Source: Glycine soja
Lineage: Eukaryota; Streptophyta; Magnoliopsida; Fabales; Fabaceae
Length of the DNA: 64,000 nt
Reading direction: 5' to 3'
Assembly (NCBI RefSeq): GCF_004193775.1
Contig: NC_041004.1
Coordinates: forward strand, 9,538,648 to 9,602,647
The first letter of the stretch is position 1. Each line of letters opens with the position of its first letter. The notes under the pieces were generated by a model, which saw nothing but the letters and a program-made list of their open reading frames with translations, had not been told where the DNA came from and ran no database searches. Made by a program: the position numbers and the translations under genes. Shown in pieces: positions 56,132 through 64,000 of this stretch.

Positions 56132-57303
56132 TGATGTGCCATCATTTTCTTCTATTTTCTAAACCCTTTTTGCACCATTTTAATTACTGATTGGTCTTAA
56201 TTGTCAATTAATCAGGCAGTTTTATTATTTGGGCTCATTTAGCTAATTTGATGTTTTTAATCTAATTTCAGGAATTAATGAAACATTGGGCTTAATCCGG
56301 ATTTTGGTTATGGACTTGAAGAGGGCAAATAAAGCAGCGCTTACCTTAGTTAATTTCTAATTAGGAAATTTCGCAATTTTATTTTATGTTGTTTAGTGTT
56401 TATTTCGTTTTGGGCCAGAGTATTGTAAATAGGGCCCAGTGACTTTGAGTGACTCTTTTTAAATAGCAGCCTTGGGATTCGTGCAAGGCATTCGGTTATG
56501 CTATTCATTATTCAGAGCTTTGTTTTAGGGTTTTCGTTTTTCTGTTTTGATGCTTCTGAGTTCGTAATGCAATTTTACGTTTTCTGCTTCTAATTACAAT
56601 TTCGTTCTTGCTTCTTCTTCTACTCTCATTTACGTTTCTGTTCCATTTTACATTTCTGTTCGTTTACGTTTCTGTTCATTTACGTTTCCGTTCATTTACG
56701 TTTCTGCTTCATGTTTCAATTGCGTTTTCTGTTTGAATCCATGGAAGGCTAGATTTTCTGGTGTTGTTTCCTTTTGAGGACAAAGCCCAACTCTCTTTGA
56801 GGTTTCCGCTTGTAATGTGGTTTCCTGGCAGTTCTCCCTTCACCAGTATCCCAAATTCGTGAATATTAATCAGTGCACGCTTCGTGTTCGATTAACTGCC
56901 TCTGAGCCTAACTTGCGTTCATGCTTAATGGACGAAGGGCTAACTGGTGTATGTGGTGCCTAATCACGTATTGAAAACCCTAAGTTGATTTTCGCTTAGT
57001 AAATTGAAATAGGGTTGGATTAAGTGGTTGACTGTTAGGGACGAATTCTCCATAACCCAGGATAAGAGAATGGCTTCTGAATCAGAGGAGACAACCCGTT
57101 TTTAATATTAGTAGTTTCGTATTCCAGTTTACTTGTTCTGCTCTTTAATCACAAAACAAACAAACCCCCCCATCGTTACTGTTACTGTTACTGCAAGTAT
57201 ATTATGAACATTTGGTTTGTCACTACTCGTTGGGAAACGACCTAGGATCACTTCCTAGTTACTGCATTTTCATGTTTATTTGATTCGGGTACGGCCTCGA
57301 TCA
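56132..57303 (+). repeat. 3' LTR of the young Athila element (1172 bp)
   Basis: Same length and ends as the 5' LTR, about 98.4% identical by manual count. At commonly used plant LTR rates this implies an insertion within roughly the last million years, a rough inference only. Confidence 0.95.
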
Positions 57304-57307
57304 AATT

Positions 57308-57325
57308 TGGCGCCGTTGCCGGGGA
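57308..57325 (+). other. Second tRNA-Asp primer-binding site, downstream of the 3' LTR
   Basis: TGGCGCCGTTGCCGGGGA, followed by leader sequence matching 48132-48219 up to GTGTTAGTA. A primer site should not follow a 3' LTR; see the finding on tandem copies. Confidence 0.92.
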
Positions 57326-57414
57326 GCAGTGTCCAAAGGTTCATAATAGCTAGCTAGTGTTGTGTGTTTAATCCTTTTGTGTTTTATGTTTAAATTGTTA
57401 GTATTGTGTTAGTA

Positions 57415-57647
57415 ACACCACACTGGAGGAGACTCAGGAGGTTGCTACACCAGAGATTACCCCACAGCAAGCAACAGAACCTTCCACACCAATTTTGGAT
57501 TTGTCTTTACCATAGCCATCCCAGGAGCCATCTACACCTGTCCTAGGCTTGTCATCCCCAACTACTTCACCAGCAGGCACCCTAGTGCTTCACCTCACAG
57601 ATGAAGAGGAGGATATCATGGACCAGGACCAACCAAAAGACCAATGA
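57415..57647 (+). pseudogene. Putative plant transposon protein ORF, C-terminal part after the insertion
   Basis: The reading TTLEETQEVATPEITPQQAT, EPSTPILDLSLP, then PSQEPSTPVLGLSSP, ends in an acidic tail (LTDEEEDIMDQDQPKDQ) and TGA at 57645. Its Pro/Thr/Glu-rich style is that of the C-termini of such proteins. It has lost a short stretch relative to the left part, because the junction carries no target-site duplication. One in-frame TAG is present. Confidence 0.75.
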
Positions 57648-59012
57648 CAAGATTTTTGTACTCCTGTCTTTTGAACAATTATAATTATTATTTTTATTTT
57701 TTCAGTATAGTTTTCATATAGTTTATAATGGGTTTTTAGTTTATAATTTTTCTTTTTGAATGATCTTGATGCATGTTTTGAAGCATATTGAACAGTTTAA
57801 CTTGCTTTACAAGTATGCAGTGTTTGGTAAATTTTTTTTTTGGGGAAAATTAGTGTTTGTGATTGATTGCATGATATTGATGAAGTATGATGGTTAATCT
57901 TAGGTTTCAAATGAGCATGCATTGTTTAGAAGACAAAGAACAAGAAATTAGGATCATGACTAAAAATGTTAGTTAGTTGGACAGATTGATTATGAAGGAA
58001 CGCATTAACCATAACCTGGTGAGTGTGTGAACCTTAAATGTTGAGAGAACGACTAGCATTAAGTAATGATGTTTGCATGAATCTTTGAAATATGGAATGG
58101 AATGTATGGAATTGAGAATGATGAAGGCCATGATTGTATGAAATAACTACTTGGCCAAAAAAGCTTACCTAATACATTAATGTTATATCCTTTGCACCCA
58201 CATTTGAGCTGAAGAATTGAATTGTTTAAACTGAACCTCAAGCCTTAAAATGCCATCTCCATATACCTTATCTTAGGTTATAGGAGAGCAATAGGATTCA
58301 AAGCAATTTGCGCCAAATTTGGGGGAGTTTGTTGGGTAGCCAAGTTATAAGGGTAAGAAATAGTAGCACACACAGCAAATAAGTAAATAGATGGTAATTT
58401 AATAAAAAAAACACTGTAAGTTTTAAATAAAAGGTGTGTGTGCTATTAGAATAAAGCTAAGTACAAAGGGCATGTGAGTTGAGTTGAAAAGAATGTAAAT
58501 GGAAAAGAAAAAAATGGTTAATTTTAGGATTTGTACTCTCCTATAATTAAAGCTTTTGAATCTTAGAAAAACCATTGTTTATTGCAGCCTAACCTCACTA
58601 CAAGCCTATAAAAGTCCTTCTTATTCAATTTATGCATTCCTAACTGTATGCCATGAGATGAAATGCAAAGGTTGAACCTCATGTTAGTTGTTAATTATTG
58701 ATTAGCTTAAACACTTGAGCTTGAGTGAAACAGTGACCGTGAGGCACTAGTTAGGCGTCCTTCCTTGAAATATGTCTGATGATTAGTTTCATTCAGTTGT
58801 GTTGCTTAATAAAAATGCTCTTATCTCTGAAAAGCTGCATGTCTTGTGAAAAACCATCGATTGAGTCATTGTATAGATTTCTTATCATATGATTAATGTT
58901 TTGGAAGCAAACACCCTTTGTAAATAATCACTACATTATTTTTGCACTTGAGGACAAGTGAGTTGTTCTTTATTTGCTTGAGGACAAGCAAAATTGTAAA
59001 TTTGGGGGAGTT
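57648..59012. other. Untranslated 3' tail of the Athila-like element
   Basis: No coding frame recognised. Two G-rich tracts in nearly identical context, AAATTTGGGGGAGTTTGTT, occur at 58314-58332 and 58998-59016. Only the second directly precedes the LTR. Confidence 0.7.
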
Positions 59013-60349
59013 TGTTAGTCGCTTTATATGACTAACTTTTGTATAGAAACTTTTGATAATTATATAGAATTCCTCCAAGTTACAGTTCTTTTTGTAGGAT
59101 TGTAAATACTTTTGGTTAATAAATTGATCATTACTCATTATAATCTTCCGCTTGTAATTAATGTAAATTTTAATTCTATTTTAGGTGAAAAAGAAGATTT
59201 TGTGAAGTTCTGAATCTGGTGTCTCGCTAAGCCTAGTTTGTGCGCTTAGTGAGTATGTCCCGCTAAGCGAGACACTAGCGCGCTTAGCGAGACACAAGAA
59301 TCTGGAAGAGAATCTGGCTTGCAAGCATGTGCTCAGTGCGTTGTCGCTCGCTAAGCGAGTCATCCGTCATCTTCTAGGCTAAGCGCGAGATTGGTGCTGA
59401 GCCACAGTTCACTAATGCGCGCCAAGCATGAGATTGGTGCTCAGCGAGAGGCCACCGACATGATTTCCATATAAAACTTGAAAACACATAATTGGAAGGG
59501 AGTTTTTGAGTGTGCGAACCCAGAGGCGACTGAGCAGACCAAAGGAGGCATCTTGAAGAGCTTTGAAGGAGTTTTTGAGAGATTGTGAGGTTTTTAGAGG
59601 TGGAGGAGACATCCCTACCACTTTATACTTTTTCAATTTCTCTTCTTCTCTTCTTTAAACTTGTAAAAAGGAGCTTCCTCGCAATGGAAGGCTAAATCCT
59701 CAGTTGGGAACTTCTACAGAGTAAATGATGTAAAATCTTTCATATCTATTTAATAGTGTTTTCATGTGTTCTTTGTTCCTATCGACCTTTAATTCTCACA
59801 TGTTTTTGTCTTGATCACACAAATGCATGTGTAGTTAGGATCATCCTCATTGGGAAATGGTTTGATGCTTAGAATGTGATAGGACATGGCTAATTTATCG
59901 TATATCTGGACATGGAGTACGGAAACTTGGTTTTTTGGTATGCTGTAATTGTAATGTTGTCCAGTTAGGCTAAGTTCAACAAGAGACATCTGAGAATGAA
60001 GTCTAGTTAAGATTAGGCTAAACTCACGAGACATTGGGGTTTAGTAGTTAGGACCTCAGCATGGAATACAAGAGCACTGTTAAGTAGAGAAATATCCTTA
60101 AATTACATCAAAATACCCTGTAGGAGGAACCAACACGTTTGCATATTTGTTTTCACACACCATTACTCGCTTTCATTTAGACTAGATCATACTTTTATTT
60201 CTCCTTTCAACCATTAATTGTATCAACAACGCTTGCTTGCCAAATGACAACTTGTACCAAGTAAAACAAGTTCCCTGAGATCGATACTCGATATTCTTAC
60301 CGTTTTAATACTACTTGCGCGCCCCGATACACTTGCTGGGCAACGATCA
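59013..60349 (+). repeat. Right LTR of the Athila-like element
   Basis: It begins TGTTAGTCGCTTTATATGAC and ends near GCTGGGCAACGATCA. It shares CGCTAAGC motifs (59222-59420), the GGAGGAGACATCC.TACCAC block and the ACCGTTTTA.TACTACTTG block with the left LTR. The two LTRs are well diverged, so the element is old. Confidence 0.8.
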
Positions 60350-60354
60350 ATGCA

Positions 60355-60830
60355 CTAATTGAAGAGAACAAAAAACTACATGTTTTTATATCGAAAGTCT
60401 AAAATTTTAGAGATCATTGGTCATTCTGACTTTGATTTTTACAAAATATCTTAATAGCAATCACTCCACATAAGGATCCACATTTAACCATATTGGTGAA
60501 TTAATAATTTTTGCTATGAGAGATCATACTAGAATTTATGACTACTAAATTATTGTAATTGGCTTATCTGTTGTTGCCAACATTAAGAAGCCATCGGTAG
60601 TTTATTAGGGCAATATTTTAGTGGTCTTATTAAGGATTCAACCAAATAAAAGTTTGTTGACATAAAGTATTTGGTTGTTAATTAAAAAATTTAGAAAATA
60701 CAGATTTGTATAAAACATATAGGGACTCATTCTGTGCTAACTGATCCACTTACTAAAGGTCTGATACTTAAAATTTTTTATGAGCACACTGCTCATATGG
60801 GTGTAATTTCTTATGGTACCTTAGATTAGT
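60355..60830 (+). pseudogene. pol: Copia RNase H C-terminus of the outer element
   Basis: KFVDIKYLVVN (60644-60677), then KHIGTHSVLTDPLTKGL and FYEHTAHMGVISYGTLD at about 60710-60828, the conserved end of copia RNase H (usual form ADPLTKGL...EHxxxMGV). Several stops interrupt the frame. The start is cut by the right end of the Athila-like element at 60349. Confidence 0.8.
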
Positions 60831-61172
60831 GGTAGTCTTACTTATGTTCTATATCTTATGGTTTATAAACATTTTGGTGTTTGGATTTTCTATAGAAATA
60901 AAGTTGAAGTTTATCAGTTCATTATAAGTTTGTTTTGTTTGTAATATTTATGTTGTGTTTTGATTGATCTCTATAAAGAATAAAGTTTAGACCAATTGGA
61001 AATAGGCATGGCTGAGGTCACATTGCATGTAATTTTCATGCTGCTTATCCATATTGACCTATGTCATTGAGTGTATTGATGTGGTGGTCATTGGGGTCTA
61101 GTTACATTTGTTGTAGTGACGAAAGACGCAATTATTCCATTATTGATACGTGAGATGAACCGGGTTGTTAAG
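60831..61172. other. Copia 3' untranslated region, part 1
   Basis: Non-coding, continuing at 62789 after the solo LTR. The target-site duplication TTAAG (61168-61172) lies at its end. Confidence 0.7.
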
Positions 61173-61523
61173 TGTAGAAGAAAGCTTCATGATGAATCAA
61201 GATTGATTCAAGGAGTTTTGATGATAACAAAGATGATGACAAAAAGCTCAAAAGTCAAGATCACTTCATGATAACAAAGATGATGACATTCAAGAATAAG
61301 TTCAAGATTGAGTTCAAGATTGAGTCAAGAACACTTCAAGGATCAAGAGGAAATTTGATTTAAAGAATCAAGAATCAAGTTTCAAGATTCAAGAATCAAG
61401 AATAGACAAGCTGAAGATTCAAGAATCAAGAAAAGACTCAATCAAGATAAGTACTAAAAAGTTTTTCAAAACTTTGAATAGCACATGAATTTTCACAAAA
61501 GCTTTTACCAAAGAGTTTTTACT

Positions 61524-61755
61524 CTCTGGTAATCGATTACCAGTTTATTGTAATCGATTACCAGTAGCAAAATGGTTTTCAAAAACCTTTCAACTGAATT
61601 TACAGCGTTCCAATTGATTTCAAAATGTTGTAATCGATTACAATGATTTGGTAATCGATTACCAGTGTGTTTGAACGTTGAAATTCAAATTAAATTGTGA
61701 AGAATCACATCCTTTCACAAAAAAGTTTTGTGTAATAGATTACCAGTGATAAGTT
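61524..61755. repeat. Array of TAATCGATTA palindromes (LTR copy 2)
   Basis: Copies of T(G/T)GTAATCGATTACCAGT occur near 61526, 61550, 61630, 61652 and a decayed one at 61732. They are arranged as in copy 1, upstream of the TATA-like box. Confidence 0.9.
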
Positions 61756-61891
61756 CTAAAAAAAAATCAAAAGATGTAACTCTTCCAATGGTTTTAAAGT
61801 TTTTCTAAAAGTTATAACTTTTCCAAAGGTTTTTTAAGTTCTTCTAAAGGTTATAACTCTTCTAATGGTTCTCTTGACCAGATATGAAGAG

Positions 61892-61900
61892 TTTATAAAA
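61892..61900 (+). promoter_or_regulatory. TATA-like box of the SIRE-like LTR
   Basis: TTTATAAAA, about 140 bases after the palindrome array. If used, the hairpin array lies within the transcribed leader. Confidence 0.5.
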
Positions 61901-62069
61901 GCAAGACTTTGATTTGCATTTCAAGTATCTTTTACAATCTTTTGAACAACAATTCTTACATTCCTTTACAACCTTTGAATCTCTTTGAACTTCTTCTTCT
62001 TTTTGCCAAAAGCCTTCCACAGTTTTCTGGTTTTCCAAACCATGAAAACAAAACTGTGCTATTCATCTT

Positions 62070-62300
62070 TTTCATTCCCTTCTCCCTTTGCCAAAAAGAA
62101 TTCGCCAAGGACTAACTGCCTGAATTCTTTTTGTGTCTCTCTTCTCCCTTTTCCAAAAGAACAAAGGACTAAACGCCTGAATTCTTTTGTGTCTCCCTTC
62201 TCCCTTGTCAAAGAATTCAATAAGACACAGTCTGAGAATTCTTTTGATTCTTCCCATTCCCATATACAAAAGATTTCAAAGGACTCACCGCCTGAGAACT
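62070..62300. repeat. About 58-bp tandem repeat in the LTR, four decaying units
   Basis: Units share CAAAGGACTAAACGCCTGA, ATTCTTTTGTGTCTC and CTTCTCCC, starting near 62104, 62163, 62217 and 62277. Confidence 0.85.
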
Positions 62301-62310
62301 TTGTCTTAAC

Positions 62311-62467
62311 ACATTGGAGGGTACATCCTTTGTGGTACAAGTAGAGGGTACATCTACTTGGGTTGTTGACTGAGAACAAGAGAGGGTACATCTCTTGTGG
62401 ATCAGTTCTAGTGGAGGGTACATCCACTAGATTGTTCAAAGAGAACAAGGGAGGGTACATCCCTTGT
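62311..62467. repeat. Array of five hairpins with constant loop AGGGTACAT and variable arms
   Basis: Units lie at 62311-62333, 62338-62360, 62376-62398, 62407-62431 and 62445-62467. Loops are all AGGGTACAT. Arms are CAAGTAG/CTACTTG, ACAAGAG/CTCTTGT, TCTAGTGG/CCACTAGA and ACAAGGG/CCCTTGT, all perfect. The first unit, ACATTGG/CCTTTGT, has two mismatches. The spacers between units are unrelated apart from GAGAA before units 3 and 5. Confidence 0.95.
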
Positions 62468-62475
62468 GGATCTTT

Positions 62476-62498
62476 GCTTGTAAAGGAATTTTACAAGC
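62476..62498. other. Conserved LTR hairpin near the 3' end (copy 2)
   Basis: GCTTGTAAA-GGAAT-TTTACAAGC. Compare with 23470-23493 in the other LTR. Confidence 0.85.
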
Positions 62499-62793
62499 TT
62501 GAAAAGAAATCTCAAGGACCGCAGGTCGCTTGGGGACTGAATGTAGGCACGGGTTGTTGCCGAACCAGTATAAACTCTTGCGTGTTTGTCTCCTTCTTCC
62601 CTACTCTTTTAATTTCCGCTGTGAACTTTAATTACCTCATTTACTTTTGGTTAAGTTTCTTTTCTATTCTTTATTTTCTTAACAACATAGTAAAAGCCTA
62701 AGAAGAGTAAATTTTTAATTAGTAAAGGTTTAGGAATAATTAATTCAACCCCCCCTTCTTAATTATTATGAGGCCACTTGATCCAACATTAAG

Positions 62794-62879
62794 GTGAAAG
62801 TCTAAAGGTAAATAACATACAGATGAACGCTTAAGGATTTTTGATATAATTGTTACAATATGTAGCCCAAGTGGGAGAT
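62794..62879 (+). other. Copia 3' untranslated region, part 2, with polypurine tract
   Basis: It resumes after the TTAAG duplication. CAAGTGGGAGATT at 62868-62880 is the typical copia polypurine tract just before the LTR. Confidence 0.75.
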
Positions 62880-63353
62880 TATTGAAATTTTCTATTCCAA
62901 TAATTAATATGAGTTAATATTGTAAGACAATTATATTAGTTATTTATCATTAGTGAGTTTTATTTTATGTGATCAAATTAAGTGAGTCCGTTAGACAACT
63001 AAATTAGAGGATATGAACTTAAATTAGCATATGTTAGTGTTGACCCATTAGGGGATAATGGAAACCCTATTAGGTTAATACGCTATAAGAAGTCTATGGT
63101 CCCCAATATATCGAGTCATCACATATAGTTTCTCTTATCCCCATCTGAAGAGTTACGAAGGTCTTATTAAGGAATAAAGAGGTTCTGGTTGAGGAAGAAC
63201 CATGAAGTCACCGGTTACCTACGGATTCAAATTTCACTGTGTCTATTTGATCAATCATTATGGATCCAGTATTCCTAAAATTCTTTTTGATTATCTAACG
63301 TAATGCGTTCTCGGTGGTTATTGGTATTTTATAAGGATCCCCAAAAATTCCAA
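62880..63353 (+). repeat. 3' LTR of the outer copia element
   Basis: It starts near TATTGAAATTTTC (the usual TG is mutated to TA) and ends near CCAAAAATTCCAATA. It matches the 5' LTR at 41581-41991 at about 80% by eye. Confidence 0.8.
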
Positions 63354-64000
63354 TATTTGCTGATAAATGTTAGTATTAAATAATGATGAGGTATTATTTA
63401 ATTATATTTTTTGGGAGATTATTTTTTTACGACTAAAAAGTATCATAAAATCTTGTATCATATTTAAATGCAAACTCTACCCTCCTCATTCCTTTCACTG
63501 ATATTTTCAAATTAAGTTATCCACACAAGAAATTTGGAAACCAATCAATGATTTACAAATTACATACAACAACTCAATACACAATGATTTAGAAATGACA
63601 TAGAACAAGTTAATACAGTTTTTGTTATAAATCCCCCAAAATCCAAATCGAGGGTCAATTGGTCATCTCGCAATCTGAACTCCGTTGTCGCCTTATTGCC
63701 ACACTCCTCCGTGACACCCTACTCCCCAACCAAAAGAACTTGAACCTCATCGCATACACTCTAGAAAGCCTTGTCCTTCGTGACACCCCAAAAATCAAAA
63801 GCCCTATTGATAATTGCAATAAAATCCTATATTTATTTGTCATTTTTGGACAATTAGTTGATACCTCTCGTGCTTTTCAATTTTGTTTATGTCTATTTGA
63901 GTAAAGTTTGAAAAAAAAGGTTTAACTAGGATGTACTACTTTATGCCTTTTATGCTTGATCCTTGTTTGTTTTCATATGATTTGTAGGAACTTTGTGAAA
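63354..64000. other. Right-edge spacer
   Basis: AT-rich up to 63640. 63655-63800 is richer in C and holds overlapping open frames on both strands (62 and 81 codons) with a repeated CGTGACACCC. I recognise no protein; it may be the edge of another gene or element beyond the window. Confidence 0.45.

Larger units (their letters stand above)
46938..57414 (+). mobile_element. Young Athila-lineage gypsy element with full gag-pol, followed by a second primer site
   Basis: LTRs 46938-48109 and 56132-57303 are both 1172 bp and differ at about 18 positions by eye. The primer site is tRNA-Asp type, the Athila hallmark. Gag, protease, RT, RNase H and integrase are all present, with two stops and two frameshifts. 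No envelope-like ORF was found in the 1.5 kb after integrase. After the 3' LTR the sequence continues into a second primer site and 110 bases of leader (57304-57414), then drops into the host ORF, so no target-site duplication can be assigned. Confidence 0.93.
42240..60349 (+). mobile_element. Non-autonomous Athila-like LTR element with tandem-copy signature (interrupted by 46938-57414)
   Basis: The order is: 3'-tail sequence (about 42240-42867), LTR (42868 to about 44250), leader with many GCTAAGC motifs (to 45876), one ORF for a putative plant transposon protein (45877-46937, resuming 57415-57647), tail (57648-59012), LTR (59013-60349). There is no gag-pol of its own. Both LTRs begin TGTTAGTCG after a G-rich tract. 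The extra tail on the left matches the tail on the right, so the locus once held at least two copies in tandem. Left and right limits in the copia host are approximate. Confidence 0.75.
61173..62788. mobile_element. Solo LTR, SIRE-like copia family, 1616 bp, TSD TTAAG
   Basis: It begins TGTAGAAGAAAGCTTCATGA and ends GGCCACTTGATCCAACA, with TTAAG at 61168-61172 and 62789-62793. The order of parts equals that of 22738-23779: TAATCGATTA palindromes, TATA-like TTTATAAAA at 61892-61900, then a longer downstream region with a 58-bp repeat, the AGGGTACAT hairpin array, one conserved hairpin, GGACTGAATGTAGGCAC...CGAACCAGTATAAA and the C-rich end. The extra 570 bases over copy 1 are largely the repeat and hairpin region. 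Confidence 0.93.
41581..63353 (+). mobile_element. Degraded Ty1/copia element, outer layer of a nested stack (discontinuous)
   Basis: A 5' LTR (41581-41991) with primer site and a related 3' LTR (about 62880-63353) face the same way. The 3' LTR is preceded by an RNase H end (60355-60830) and a polypurine tract. The 42.24-60.35 kb interval between the two parts is occupied by Athila-like elements, and 61173-62788 by a solo LTR. The simplest reading is one copia element split by later insertions. That the two LTRs belong to one insertion is inferred; gag and most of pol are missing. Confidence 0.65.

Noticed and set aside
62059..62460. 133-codon minus-strand ORF with repeated CTxxMYPPLFSxNN motifs
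   Set aside because: The protein repeats are produced by the AGGGTACAT hairpin array and the 58-bp repeat inside the LTR; no independent coding evidence.
62311..62467. CRISPR-like regular repeat array
   Set aside because: The repeated core is only 9 bases, spacing varies (27-38), the arms around it pair with each other, and it lies inside a plant LTR with target-site duplications.
1..64000. tRNA or rRNA genes
   Set aside because: Only tRNA-complementary primer sites were seen; no cloverleaf with A and B boxes or rRNA stretch was recognised by eye. A tRNAscan run would be decisive.

Overview
The window looks like repeat-rich plant nuclear DNA, most likely a legume and probably soybean (Glycine). 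This is inferred from AT-rich spacer, plant LTR retrotransposon lineages with plant primer-binding sites (tRNA-iMet and tRNA-Asp), CACTA and Harbinger-like DNA transposons, and LTR motifs that I remember as common in soybean. There is no sign of bacterial operons, CRISPR or organelle genes. Only one locus looks like an intact host gene. Almost everything else is transposable elements, their remnants and AT-rich spacer.

Layout. 1-3473: 5' half of a Ty3/gypsy element on the minus strand, cut by the window edge. 3474-4740: DNA ending in a CACTA-type terminus. 5235-5977: Harbinger/Tourist-like element carrying the start of an AT74-type histidine phosphatase gene; a shorter sister copy lies at 33068-33515. 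6409-7950: inverted-repeat structure. 10136-12747: three-exon gene for a predicted secreted 297-residue protein, with duplicated exon modules. 13528-16651: complete but internally deleted Ty3/gypsy element (TSD CCACT). 16955-19216: solo LTR (TSD GTAAT) inside a repeat-rich segment with CATACGGAT palindromes. 21755-22200: Ty1/copia RNase H relic. 22499-25071: candidate CACTA element holding a proteasome beta-7 first exon, interrupted by a solo LTR (22738-23779, TSD GTTCC). 25404-30851: complete, decayed Ty3/gypsy element (TSD ATAAC). 31956-32600: candidate TRIM element. 33519-41580: mostly AT-rich spacer with a long-range inverted repeat.

41581-63353 is a nested stack. A degraded Ty1/copia element is the outer layer. 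It is interrupted by a non-autonomous Athila-like element (about 42.24-60.35 kb), which is itself split by a young Athila gag-pol element (46938-57414, LTRs about 98% identical by eye). A SIRE-like solo LTR (61173-62788, TSD TTAAG) sits in the copia 3' part.

The observations most worth following are these: an array of hairpins with a constant AGGGTACAT loop and different but complementary arms in the 61.2-62.8 kb LTR; the exon-duplicated cysteine-hairpin gene; two DNA transposons that share one gene-capture event; the proteasome exon inside a CACTA element; and the signature of tandem retroelement copies at both Athila layers. All family names come from reading motifs by eye. No database search was run.
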